Source: Marinilabiliaceae bacterium JC017
GTDB taxonomy: Bacteria; Bacteroidota; Bacteroidia; Bacteroidales; Marinilabiliaceae
Assembly (NCBI GenBank): GCA_004296775.1
Contig: RHGE01000027.1
Span: 1,456 to 65,455 of the forward strand
Reading direction: 5' to 3'
Length of the DNA stretch: 64,000 nt
In this document: piece after piece, positions 53,191 to 63,499 of the stretch
Layout of the letters: the number at the start of each line of letters is the position of its first letter
Position numbering within the stretch: position 1 is the stretch's first letter
Translations under genes and position numbers: made by a program
The notes under the pieces: model-generated
The model's input: the letters and a program-made list of their open reading frames with translations, nothing else
What the model was told of the DNA's origin: nothing
The model's database searches: none

Positions 53191-53952
53191 ATGATTGATA
53201 CGCATTCACATATTTATCTGCCGGAATTTGATGATGATAGAAGTCAAGTTGTCCACCGGGCACTTGAAGCCGGCGTGCAGAAAATACTAATGCCAAATAT
53301 TGATGAAGAGAGTATTCAGCCGATGCTTGATCTGGAATCTGAATTTCAGGATATATGTTCTCCAATGATGGGGCTACATCCCACATCGGTGAATGATGAT
53401 TATAAGAAACAACTGCAAGTGGTTGAAAAATGGTTGGAACGGCGATCGTTTATAGGAATTGGTGAGATTGGAATAGACTTGTATTGGGATAAATCCTATA
53501 GAACTCAGCAAATGGATGCATTTGGAATCCAACTTAATTGGGCCAAAGAATTACATATTCCTGTAGTTATTCATTGTCGGGATGCTTTTCCAGAAGTATT
53601 CGAAGTACTGGAACGGCATGTGGATAATGATTTAAGAGGGGTGTTTCATAGTTTTTCAGCTGGATGTGATGAGGTTGATAGGATAATGGACTATAAAACA
53701 TTTTCATTGGGAATAAATGGTATTGTAACGTTCAAGAATTCTAATTTGCGGGAAGTTATTAGAAACGTGGCGCCTGAATTTATTCTTACTGAAACCGATG
53801 CACCCTATCTATCGCCGGTGCCATATAGGGGAAAGCGTAATGAACCATCGTATATCCCATATATATGCGATCACTTGGCTGAAGTTTATGGGATGGGGAA
53901 AGATAAGTTTGCCCAACTTACCAATGAAAATGCCAACCGTTTGTTTTTTTGA
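53191..53952 (+). CDS. tatD: TatD family metal-dependent hydrolase
   Basis: The 253-residue TIM-barrel protein has the metal ligands of TatD DNases: HSHIYLPEFDDDR at the N terminus (about 4-16), IGEIGIDLYWD (about 90-100), PVVIHCRDAF (about 126-135), FHSFSAG (about 152-158), and the catalytic Asp in LTETDAPYLSP (about 199-209). TatD proteins have 3'-5' exonuclease activity in E. coli. The gene lies 26 bases before ansA, a neighbourhood common in Bacteroidales (recalled). Confidence 0.92.
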   Translation: MIDTHSHIYLPEFDDDRSQVVHRALEAGVQKILMPNIDEESIQPMLDLESEFQDICSPMMGLHPTSVNDDYKKQLQVVEKWLERRSFIGIGEIGIDLYWDKSYRTQQMDAFGIQLNWAKELHIPVVIHCRDAFPEVFEVLERHVDNDLRGVFHSFSAGCDEVDRIMDYKTFSLGINGIVTFKNSNLREVIRNVAPEFILTETDAPYLSPVPYRGKRNEPSYIPYICDHLAEVYGMGKDKFAQLTNENANRLFF

Positions 53953-53978
53953 GAACTTAAGAGAAAGGATAATTGATA

Positions 53979-55007
53979 ATGGTGGAAAGAAAGATATTAA
54001 TAATATACACAGGTGGAACCATCGGGATGGTTAATGATCCTGAAACAAACTCTTTAATTCCTTTCGATTTCGAAAATGTTTCTAACCATGTACCTGAGCT
54101 ACGTAAATTTGATTTCCAGATAAAAAGTATTTCTTTCGATCCGTTGATAGATTCTTCAGATATGAATCCTTCCGTATGGATCCGTTTGGTTACTATGATT
54201 GAAGAAAATTACTCTTCTTTTGATGGTTTTGTTGTTTTGCATGGGACTGATACTATGGCATATACTGCTAGTGCTCTTAGTTTTATGCTTCATAATTTGC
54301 AAAAGCCGGTTATCCTAACAGGGAGTCAATTACCTCTTGGAACTATTCGTACAGACGGAAAGGAAAATCTCATCACTGCACTTGAAATTGCAGCAGCTCA
54401 AAAAAATGATCAGGCCTTGGTACCTGAAGTGTGTATCTATTTTCAGGATAAACTTTTTCGTGGTAACAGAACCACAAAATATAATGCGGAACATTTTCAT
54501 GCCTTCCGATCCGATAATTATCCTCCGTTAGCTGAGGTGGGAATACATATTAAATACAACTATCCATATATCCGTTATACCACTTTGAATGGGACTTTCC
54601 GGGTGGCAAAACAAATGAGTACTAATATTGCTTTGCTGAAAATGTTTCCGGGAATTAATTTGGATGTGGTGAATGCGGTATTAAATGCGCCAAATATTAG
54701 GGCTGTGGTGTTAGAAACTTATGGTTCTGGTAATGCGCCAACAGCTCCATGGTTTCTGGATGCCATTAAAAGTGCGATTGACAGAGGTGTTATTATTTTG
54801 AATGTAACGCAATGTTTGGCAGGGAGTGTGGAAATGTGGCGGTATGAAACAGGGATTCATTTGCTTGAAATTGGTGTGGTTAGTGGTTATGATATGACTA
54901 TAGAAACAGCAGTTACCAAATTAATGTATTTGCTTTCGAATTCCGCTTCAGACGAGGAAATTAGAAACAACTTAAATAAGTCTCTCAGAGGCGAAATAAA
55001 CATTTAG
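53979..55007 (+). CDS. ansA: L-asparaginase, type I
   Basis: The enzyme hydrolyses L-asparagine to aspartate and ammonia, feeding the aspartase upstream in this window. The 342-residue protein has the first catalytic threonine in IIYTGGTIGMV (about 8-18), the second in VLHGTDTMAYTASAL (about 86-100), and the VILTGSQLPL motif. No signal peptide is present, so it is the cytoplasmic type I form. ATG 53979 (MVERKI) is preferred over TTG 53973. It is downstream of tatD and likely co-transcribed. Confidence 0.92.
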   Translation: MVERKILIIYTGGTIGMVNDPETNSLIPFDFENVSNHVPELRKFDFQIKSISFDPLIDSSDMNPSVWIRLVTMIEENYSSFDGFVVLHGTDTMAYTASALSFMLHNLQKPVILTGSQLPLGTIRTDGKENLITALEIAAAQKNDQALVPEVCIYFQDKLFRGNRTTKYNAEHFHAFRSDNYPPLAEVGIHIKYNYPYIRYTTLNGTFRVAKQMSTNIALLKMFPGINLDVVNAVLNAPNIRAVVLETYGSGNAPTAPWFLDAIKSAIDRGVIILNVTQCLAGSVEMWRYETGIHLLEIGVVSGYDMTIETAVTKLMYLLSNSASDEEIRNNLNKSLRGEINI

Positions 55008-55011
55008 AAAG

Positions 55012-55040
55012 TTTGTTTTTGGCAATTTTTTTGTAATTTG
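55012..55040 (+). promoter_or_regulatory. Promoter of the ExbB/ExbD operon
   Basis: TTTG (55012-55015) and TAATTTG (55034-55040) resemble the -33 and -7 boxes, with the -7 one base short of consensus. The leader to the first gene is about 125 bases. Confidence 0.5.
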
Positions 55041-55171
55041 CAACCCTGAAAATTTAGCAGGATTGCGTTGTATAGCGCGAGAATTCTAGGTTTTTTTGGG
55101 AAAAAGGGAAACAGTAAATTGTTTTGAGTATTAAATTAAAAGTAATACAAAATCAAAATTTTTAACAGACT

Positions 55172-55978
55172 ATGAAAAAGCTATTTGCGTTTTTTGCAGT
55201 ATTTGGGATGCTGAGTTTAGGTGCGACAACCTTGTGTGCTCAGGAAGAAAATGTAGCTGAAGAAGCTGCGACAGAACAAGTAACAGAGACGGCTGCAGTT
55301 GCCGATGAAGGAGTTCAGGCTACAGAACAGTTGGAAGCTCCAAAAGGCATTCACAAACAGATTAAAGCCAAGTTTATTGAAGGTGGTGCGATGTTTATGA
55401 GTTTCGTATTGTTAGCACTTATCTTTGGTTTAGCTATCTGTATTGAAAGAATTATCTATTTGAATCTTGCTTCTACTAACACTAAGAAGTTGCTTCAAAA
55501 TATCGAAAACGCCTTGAATGATGGTGGCGTTGAGGCAGCTAAAGAAGTTTGTCGTGGCACTCGAGGACCAGTTGCTTCTATTTTTTATCAAGGACTAGAT
55601 CGTTTTGATGAAGGTATTGAAGTGGTTGAGAAATCTGTTGTGTCTTACGGATCTGTTCAAATGGGTCTTTTGGAGAAAGGTTTAACATGGATTTCATTGT
55701 TTATCGCTATTGCTCCGATGCTTGGTTTTATGGGTACTGTAATCGGTATGATTGACGCCTTCGATAAGATTCAGGCTATGGGTGATATTTCTGCTACTGC
55801 TGTAGCTGGTGGTATTAAAATCGCCTTGATTACTACAGTATCTGGTTTGATTGTAGCGATTATTCTTCAGGTATTTTACAACTACATCGTATCAAAGATT
55901 GATGGTATTGTAAATACAATGGAAGATGCTTCAATCTCATTGCTAGATATTTTGGTAAAATATAACATGAAAAAATAA
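55172..55978 (+). CDS. exbB: MotA/TolQ/ExbB family proton channel protein with signal peptide
   Basis: The 268-residue protein is the ExbB-type subunit of the motor that energises TonB. It starts with a Sec signal peptide (MKKLFAFFAVFGML to about residue 23) and an acidic periplasmic extension rich in Glu/Ala/Thr (about 24-60), a common Bacteroidota feature. Three transmembrane helices follow (about 73-93, 170-190, 215-235), with GLAICIERIIYLNLAS and the channel-lining APMLGFMGTVIGMIDAF (about 182-198). Proton flow through ExbB/ExbD drives outer-membrane receptors through TonB. It is first of four genes. Confidence 0.92.
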   Translation: MKKLFAFFAVFGMLSLGATTLCAQEENVAEEAATEQVTETAAVADEGVQATEQLEAPKGIHKQIKAKFIEGGAMFMSFVLLALIFGLAICIERIIYLNLASTNTKKLLQNIENALNDGGVEAAKEVCRGTRGPVASIFYQGLDRFDEGIEVVEKSVVSYGSVQMGLLEKGLTWISLFIAIAPMLGFMGTVIGMIDAFDKIQAMGDISATAVAGGIKIALITTVSGLIVAIILQVFYNYIVSKIDGIVNTMEDASISLLDILVKYNMKK

Positions 55979-55986
55979 TTGTCATC

Positions 55987-56433
55987 ATGACTAAGCTTAC
56001 AAGATATTTAAATATTCTACAATATCTGCTGCTAGCTGTTACACTTGTTTTCGCTGGTTTATATTACTTCGGAGGCGAAGTTGTAGGAGCAGCGCATACT
56101 ACACCAATCTATACGGATTCATTCCTTAATTGGGGTAAGTTGTTAGTAATAATTACAGCAGGAATTTCGTTGATCTTTGAAGTATTGCATCTCATCTTTA
56201 ATCCGAAGAATGCGATACGTACGTTGATTTCAATTGGAATTATTTTTGTAATCGTTTTCGTTGCGTTTGGCATGTCAGATGCTACTCCAATGAACTTAAT
56301 TGGTTACGAAGGGTCAGATAACGTACCAAGTATGTTGACTATGGCAGGTACCTTTTTGTACACTACCTATTTACTATTTGGTATTGCGTTTACGGCTATT
56401 CTGTATACTGAACTATCACGATTATTTAAATAG
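55987..56433 (+). CDS. Small four-helix membrane protein of the Exb operon
   Basis: The 148-residue protein has four predicted transmembrane helices (about 10-27, 50-68, 76-92 and 116-138). I recognise no named domain. Its place between ExbB and ExbD is conserved in Bacteroidota loci that I recall, so it may be a regulator or extra subunit of the TonB-energising complex (inference). It starts nine bases after exbB. Confidence 0.7.
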   Translation: MTKLTRYLNILQYLLLAVTLVFAGLYYFGGEVVGAAHTTPIYTDSFLNWGKLLVIITAGISLIFEVLHLIFNPKNAIRTLISIGIIFVIVFVAFGMSDATPMNLIGYEGSDNVPSMLTMAGTFLYTTYLLFGIAFTAILYTELSRLFK

Positions 56434-56472
56434 TATCATACTCTATATAGAGTAAATAAATTCAAGTAATTT

Positions 56473-57048
56473 ATGGGAAAAAGAGAAATACCAGAAGTAA
56501 ACGCAGGTTCGACGGCAGATATTGCCTTCCTTTTGCTGATCTTCTTTCTCGTAACCACTACCATGGATACAGACTCTGGATTGGCCAGGATGCTTCCGCC
56601 ACCGGTACCGGAAGAAACGGTTGCACCCCCACCAATTAAAGAGCGAAATGTATTTTCCGTTCTTTTAAATAGCCAGAATCAATTGCTTGTGGAAGGTGAA
56701 CTAATGGATATTAGTGAATTGAAGGAAGCAGCCAAAGAATTTATTGAGAACCCTTTAAATGCTGATAATCTTCCCGAGAAAAAGGAAATTGAAGTTCCCA
56801 TTTTCGGTGTAAGGGAGGTTACTAAAGGTGTTATTTCTCTTCAAAATGACAGAGGAACTCAATATCAGGCCTATCTGATGGTTCAAAATGAACTACAGGC
56901 AGCCTATACTGAATTGAGAGAGGATTTGGCCAAGCGTAAGTTCAGAAAGAGTTACGATGAATTAGATGAGGACGAACAAAAGGCGGTAAGAACCGTTTAT
57001 CCTCAGAAGATTTCTGAAGCTGAACCTAAAAACGTTGGAGGGAACTAG
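56473..57048 (+). CDS. exbD: ExbD/TolR family protein (first)
   Basis: The 191-residue protein has a short cytoplasmic N terminus (MGKREIPEVNAGSTADIAFL), one transmembrane helix (about 16-33) that includes the conserved Asp used for proton transfer in ADIAFLLLIFFLVTTTM, and a periplasmic domain longer than usual (about 140-155 residues). An insert around 80-150 and a Lys/Glu-rich C-terminal tail add length. It pairs with ExbB in the proton channel. The next gene is a second ExbD, three bases downstream. Confidence 0.88.
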   Translation: MGKREIPEVNAGSTADIAFLLLIFFLVTTTMDTDSGLARMLPPPVPEETVAPPPIKERNVFSVLLNSQNQLLVEGELMDISELKEAAKEFIENPLNADNLPEKKEIEVPIFGVREVTKGVISLQNDRGTQYQAYLMVQNELQAAYTELREDLAKRKFRKSYDELDEDEQKAVRTVYPQKISEAEPKNVGGN

Positions 57049-57051
57049 ATT

Positions 57052-57525
57052 ATGGCAAAATTTAGAAAGAAGAATAAAGGCGGGCAACCAGCTATTAATA
57101 CATCTTCATTGCCTGATATCGTTTTTATGTTACTTTTCTTCTTCATGGTTAGTACCACAATGAAGGAGGTAACATTGAAAGTGCAAATCAAAGCACCTGA
57201 AGCTACAGAATTGGCTAAATTGGAGAAAAAGTCGTTGGTGACTTATATTTATGTGGGTGTACCTAGCAAACAGTATCAAAACTTGTTTGGAACGGAACCA
57301 CGAATCCAATTAAATGACCAATTTGCGACAGTGAGTGATATTCAGAGTTATATTGCTCAGGAAAGGGATGCAATGAAAGAAAGTGATCAGCCAAAGATGA
57401 CAACATCAATTAAAGCTGATTTCGATTGTCCAATGGGTGTAATTACTGATATTAAGCAGGCACTCAGGAAGGCAGCAGCATTAAAAATTAATTACTCAGC
57501 CCGTAAAAAAGTTGAGATCAATTAA
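57052..57525 (+). CDS. exbD: ExbD/TolR family protein (second)
   Basis: The 157-residue paralogue has the helix LPDIVFMLLFFFMVSTTM (about 19-36) with the conserved Asp and a periplasmic domain ending IKQALRKAAALKINYSARKK. Two ExbD proteins per operon are usual in this phylum and may form heteromeric stalks (inference). A good terminator follows. Confidence 0.88.
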   Translation: MAKFRKKNKGGQPAINTSSLPDIVFMLLFFFMVSTTMKEVTLKVQIKAPEATELAKLEKKSLVTYIYVGVPSKQYQNLFGTEPRIQLNDQFATVSDIQSYIAQERDAMKESDQPKMTTSIKADFDCPMGVITDIKQALRKAAALKINYSARKKVEIN

Positions 57526-57544
57526 TATTAAGCACTAAAGAATG

Positions 57545-57578
57545 AAGGGGTACTTATTTTAGTATCCCTTTTTTTTTG
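57545..57578 (+). terminator. Terminator of the Exb operon
   Basis: AAGGGGTACT (57545-57554) pairs with AGTATCCCTT (57561-57570) with one wobble pair and a 6-base loop, followed by eight T. Confidence 0.85.
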
Positions 57579-57624
57579 TCAGGTGTCTTAATGGGATTGT
57601 TTTTTTGAGTACTCTTGTAGGTTT

Positions 57625-59034
<1,410 letters not shown>

Positions 59035-59153
59035 TTAATATCCAGTCGACTCATTTTTAAAAACATATCTGTGAATAATAATCCCGCTTTATTTTTTGTA
59101 TCTTAAATCCAGTAGATTGTTTGGGTTTATCTGATGGATTTGAGACCAATAAC

Positions 59154-59173
59154 TCTTACCTGTATAGGTAAGA
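59154..59173. promoter_or_regulatory. Perfect 8-bp dyad upstream of the large PEP-synthase-like gene
   Basis: TCTTACCT (59154-59161) and AGGTAAGA (59166-59173) are exact complements around GTAT. It lies 69 bases before the next start, in a 264-base divergent spacer, and could be an operator or a leader hairpin. No clear -7/-33 pair was found. Confidence 0.4.
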
Positions 59174-59241
59174 AAAAACAGTCTCCCCAATATTTCGAAA
59201 AGACTAATGAATTATCACCAAGTATAACTTGATACTGAACT

Positions 59242-62200
59242 ATGCCTACTCATTGGAATAATCCTCATCAACGCTTAGAAGGATATGATAAAGCATTATC
59301 GGGGAATGTTAGTGAATCGCTTAATCAGGCAGTAAATATTTTAAAACAGGAGAAAACCATTGATGAAACAATCGATGAGCTTTGTGGAATACTAATTAAG
59401 GGTTGGAGCTATCCTGAAATTACTGTTGTTCGTATCCGTTACCAGGAATTTGAATGCTATTCTAAAGATTTTGTGGAAACACCCTGGGGGCAGACTGAGC
59501 GTTTTGTGACTTTGGACGGTGGAAAGGGCGTTATTGATGTGTTCTATACAGAGGAAAAAAACATCAGGGAAGAAGGAGCGTTTACACATGAAGAACGATT
59601 TTTTATTAATCAAATAGCCCGGTCATTGGGAGGGTATATCAATCGGATTATTACCACTCGTCGTCATTCAGAATCTCTGGAGCGATTAAAGGAGTTATCA
59701 GTTATAAATAGAACCACGAGGATAGTCAATGAGGGGAAGTCTATTGATGACGTGTTGCAGCAAATTGTTTTTGCGATGCCTTCAGGGTGGCAGTTTCCGG
59801 ACTTTTGTGTAGCGCGTATCTCTTATGGATATCGGGAATACAGGAGTGAGCATTTCATAGAGGGTGAATGGGTGCAGACACAACGTTTTCAGACATTCGA
59901 TGGCCAAACAGGTTCCATTGACGTGTTTTATACGCGTGATTTTTCCTACCTGTCAGGTGATCCCTTCCTTAATGAAGAAAGAGACTTGTTAATTAATCTG
60001 TCCCGGCTTATCACCGATTTTCTTAATGGCATTCTGGTAAAACAGGAGCAGGCTGCTAAAAAGGAACGGTTAAAAGAGTTGAAAACTATCAATGAAACGA
60101 CCCGCATTATTAATCAGCATAATCCGGTAAATTTTACGCTAAGCCGTATTTGTGAAGTGTTGCCAGAGGGCATGCAATACCCCGATTATTCCGTGGCCCG
60201 CATCACATACAGTAATCAGGAATACACCAGTCCCGGCTTCATTAAAACACCTTGGGTGCTGCGGCAGCGTTTTGAGACCATTGATGGACGATCGGGAACT
60301 ATTGAGATATTCTATTTGAAGGAATTTGCCAAGACCAGGGAAGAGCTGTTTCTAAATGAGGAACATGATTTGGTGGTTAATATATCAGGATTAGTAGCCG
60401 GGTATTTAAATAGTATCCGGGCCCGTGACATGATCAATAAATACCGGCCACCCTATGCCGGAGAGTTAGTGGGTAAGAAAACAAAGAAACCGCTGCGGTT
60501 CCGTAAAAGTAAACACCTGCTTCAGAATTTCATGCATAAGAATAATGCTGCCAGGGATATTTATCATGATTTAATGCCTTTCAGAGTGAAGGAAATATTG
60601 TTGGTAGCGACTTTGTATGACGCCTATGCCATTGAGCGGGAAGGTCGTTTTACGGAACAAATAATGGGCGGCTATCACCATCTTCATTTAACGTCTATGC
60701 CGCGGGTAACCGGTGTTACCACCTATGAGGAAGCCTATGAACAGTTGAGCGAGAAACATTACGATTTGATCATTGTGATGGTAGGTGGCGATAAGAAATC
60801 ACCCGTAGAACTCAGTTGCTTAGTAAAAAAGGATTTCCCTTATATCCCCATTTTTATGCTTTTGAATAATGATATGGACATCCCTTATTTTGAAATTCGA
60901 AAGGATGAAATGGGCGTGTTGGATGAGATATTTGTGTGGCACGGTGATCCGAAAGTTTTTTCTGCCATGGTTACCCATTTGGAGGATAAAGTGAATGTGG
61001 AGAATGACACGCAAATTGGATTGGCCCGGGTAATATTATTGGTTGAAGATTCAGTGAAGTACTACTCCAAATATTTACCGCTGCTTTACTCTAGTGTTTT
61101 GGAGCAGACCAATCGCATCATTGAAGATGTCAGTACCGATGAGTTATATGTCAATTTACGGTTAAGGGCAAGGCCAAAAGTTTTACTGGTGCGTAGTTAT
61201 GAAGAGGCCATCGAAATTTTCAAGAAGTACAAGGATTACTTGTTGTGCCTGATTTCGGATGTTGAGTTTTACAGAAATGGGAAGCTGGATGAGAATTCAG
61301 GCTTTGATCTGGTAAACTATGCCAAGAAGAAAATCAGTGATTTGCCGGTTATTCTGCAATCGGCCAAGATTGAATATTCCCAGGATGCCTATGAGCTGAA
61401 AACGGTTTTTATCAACAAGAACTCTAAAAGTTTGCTGCAGGATATTAAGACCTTTATCAGTCACTACCTGGGATTTGGAAATTTCGTGTACAAGGATGCT
61501 TATGGAAAGGCCATCGCTATCTCCAGAAATTTGAAAGAGTTTGAACACAACTTACGAACTGTGCCCATTGAGTCCATTGTATATCACGCCAAAAAGAATC
61601 ATTTCTCCTTGTGGCTCATGGCGCGGGGAGAGATTAAGATAGCCAAGATGATTGCCCCTTATCGGATCACTGATTTTGAGTCGATGGAGCAGATTCGTGA
61701 ATACCTGTGTAAGGTTATTAAGCAGCACCGGGAAGAGCAGAACCAGGGAAAGGTGATTGATTTCGATGAAATTGAAACAGTGGAAGCCTGTAATGTGGTG
61801 AGTCTTTCCGGTGGTTCGCTGGGCGGAAAAGGACGGGGCCTGGCTTTTATTAACACCCTGCTTTACAATTTCGATTTCGAGGCCCATGTGCCCGGCATTG
61901 TGATTAAAACGCCCCGCACAACGGTGATCGGCACCGATGAGTTTGAGTTCTTCCTGGAACGTAATAATTTTCAAGACCTTTATTTCCGCGATCTGCCATT
62001 TATGGAAATCAAGGAACTCTTTTTAACCGGTGAACTGTCGAAAACACTTCATAAGAAGTTGCGGCGATTGCTGGATATCTTCAAGATGCCCATTGCCGTG
62101 CGTTCCTCCGGGATGCTAGAAGATAGTCTGAAGCAACCTTTTGCCGGGGTGTTTGATACTTACCTGTTGCCCAATAATCATTCAAACCGGGAAATACGTC

Positions 62201-63489
62201 TGAAGCAATTAACCGACGCCATCAAGCTGGTTTTTGCTTCTGTATTCAGTGAAACAGCCAGAGCCTTTACCGAGGCAGTGGATTTTAAGATGGAAGAGGA
62301 AAAGATGGCAGTGGTCATTCAGGAAGTGGTCGGGCATCAGTATGACAATGTCTTCTATCCGCATATAAGTGGTGTGGCACAATCCTATAATTATTACGCT
62401 TTTGGGCATATGAATCCCGAGGATGGCTTTGCTGTAGCGGCCTTTGGATTGGGTAAATATGTGGTGGATGGTGAAAAAGCCTGGCGTTTCTCACCTATTT
62501 ACCCCAACCTGGCCAATAGTCCTGCTAAGGACCAGGTGAAAAACTCCCAAACAGAGTTCTATGCGGTGGATTTGAATAAGACGGATTTAGATCTCCTGGA
62601 AGGGGATACGGCAGGCCTGATCCGCCAGGATATTATGGAGGCGGAATTTCATGGCACCTTAAATCATTGTGCCTCGGTATATGATCCGGATAATAATACC
62701 ATCACAGCCGGCCTGGATAAGATGGGGCCCCGCGTACTCAATTTTGCCAATATCTTAAAATATAAATACATCCCGCTGGGGAAAGCCATTGAGGTGATTC
62801 TGGATGTGGTGAAAGAGGCATTGGGTGCTCCGGTGGAGATTGAATTTGCCGTGGACCTTAAAAAAGACAAGCGAGGCCGGGCCACTTTTTACTTGCTGCA
62901 AATAAAACCCCTGGTAGGTAGTTTGCAGGATTATGAAATTGATATGGCTAAGATTAATGAACAGCAGATAATGCTGTACTCAGAACGGGGAATGGGCAAT
63001 GGTAAGATCTCTGATGTCCGGGATGTCATATATGCGGATTTAAGTGCCTTCGATAAAACAAAGACCATGGAGATGGTTAATGAGATTGAACAGTTAAATG
63101 CTATCATGAAAACAGAAGATAAAAACTACATACTCATTGGTCCCGGCCGGTGGGGGACACGGGATAAATGGATTGGTATTCCGGTAATGTGGCCGCAGAT
63201 CTCCAATGCCAAGGTAATTGTTGAAACCAGTTTGGAAGATTATCCGTTGGAAGCCTCCGGGGGATCACATTTCTTCCATAATGTCACCTCCATGCATGTG
63301 GGGTATTGTTCCATTCAGCATCACGATAAAGTGGCTGCTATTAATTGGAAAGAGTTGGAACGCCAGAAAGTGGTGAATCAAACCCGGTATTTTAAACATG
63401 TACGTTTTGAACAACCCCTGACCATCAGAATGGATGGGAAGAAACGAAAAGTTGTCATCACCTGTAATGAAACCAGCAACGAAAAATAA
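59242..63489 (+). CDS. Large multidomain protein: triple sensor repeat, receiver-like domains, PEP-synthase ATP-binding domain
   Basis: The 1415-residue protein is assembled from distinct parts. Three tandem repeats of about 128 residues (17-140, 148-268, 276-396) share a core: Tyr/Phe-Pro, then VxRIxY, an aromatic/Ser step, ExPWxQxxRF, xDGxxGxIDVFY. They resemble a GAF-like ligand-sensing module. A receiver-like domain lies at about 447-585 without a clear phosphoacceptor. A second at about 595-745 keeps acidic E602/D603, an Asp at 673 in LISDVEF, and Lys in FINKNS. An ATP-grasp PEP/pyruvate-binding domain follows (about 850-1300), with SLSGGSLGGKGRGLAFI and VRSSGMLEDSLKQPFAGVFD. The swivelling phosphohistidine and PEP-binding TIM barrel of PpsA are not present. 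It is followed by a paralogue. Function unknown. Confidence 0.8.
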   Translation: MPTHWNNPHQRLEGYDKALSGNVSESLNQAVNILKQEKTIDETIDELCGILIKGWSYPEITVVRIRYQEFECYSKDFVETPWGQTERFVTLDGGKGVIDVFYTEEKNIREEGAFTHEERFFINQIARSLGGYINRIITTRRHSESLERLKELSVINRTTRIVNEGKSIDDVLQQIVFAMPSGWQFPDFCVARISYGYREYRSEHFIEGEWVQTQRFQTFDGQTGSIDVFYTRDFSYLSGDPFLNEERDLLINLSRLITDFLNGILVKQEQAAKKERLKELKTINETTRIINQHNPVNFTLSRICEVLPEGMQYPDYSVARITYSNQEYTSPGFIKTPWVLRQRFETIDGRSGTIEIFYLKEFAKTREELFLNEEHDLVVNISGLVAGYLNSIRARDMINKYRPPYAGELVGKKTKKPLRFRKSKHLLQNFMHKNNAARDIYHDLMPFRVKEILLVATLYDAYAIEREGRFTEQIMGGYHHLHLTSMPRVTGVTTYEEAYEQLSEKHYDLIIVMVGGDKKSPVELSCLVKKDFPYIPIFMLLNNDMDIPYFEIRKDEMGVLDEIFVWHGDPKVFSAMVTHLEDKVNVENDTQIGLARVILLVEDSVKYYSKYLPLLYSSVLEQTNRIIEDVSTDELYVNLRLRARPKVLLVRSYEEAIEIFKKYKDYLLCLISDVEFYRNGKLDENSGFDLVNYAKKKISDLPVILQSAKIEYSQDAYELKTVFINKNSKSLLQDIKTFISHYLGFGNFVYKDAYGKAIAISRNLKEFEHNLRTVPIESIVYHAKKNHFSLWLMARGEIKIAKMIAPYRITDFESMEQIREYLCKVIKQHREEQNQGKVIDFDEIETVEACNVVSLSGGSLGGKGRGLAFINTLLYNFDFEAHVPGIVIKTPRTTVIGTDEFEFFLERNNFQDLYFRDLPFMEIKELFLTGELSKTLHKKLRRLLDIFKMPIAVRSSGMLEDSLKQPFAGVFDTYLLPNNHSNREIRLKQLTDAIKLVFASVFSETARAFTEAVDFKMEEEKMAVVIQEVVGHQYDNVFYPHISGVAQSYNYYAFGHMNPEDGFAVAAFGLGKYVVDGEKAWRFSPIYPNLANSPAKDQVKNSQTEFYAVDLNKTDLDLLEGDTAGLIRQDIMEAEFHGTLNHCASVYDPDNNTITAGLDKMGPRVLNFANILKYKYIPLGKAIEVILDVVKEALGAPVEIEFAVDLKKDKRGRATFYLLQIKPLVGSLQDYEIDMAKINEQQIMLYSERGMGNGKISDVRDVIYADLSAFDKTKTMEMVNEIEQLNAIMKTEDKNYILIGPGRWGTRDKWIGIPVMWPQISNAKVIVETSLEDYPLEASGGSHFFHNVTSMHVGYCSIQHHDKVAAINWKELERQKVVNQTRYFKHVRFEQPLTIRMDGKKRKVVITCNETSNEK

Positions 63490-63499
63490 ATCAAACCCT

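Noticed and set aside
52952-53386. Minus-strand open frame of 144 codons spanning the gdhA-tatD gap
   Set aside because: Crosses a terminator and the secure ends of two plus-strand genes.
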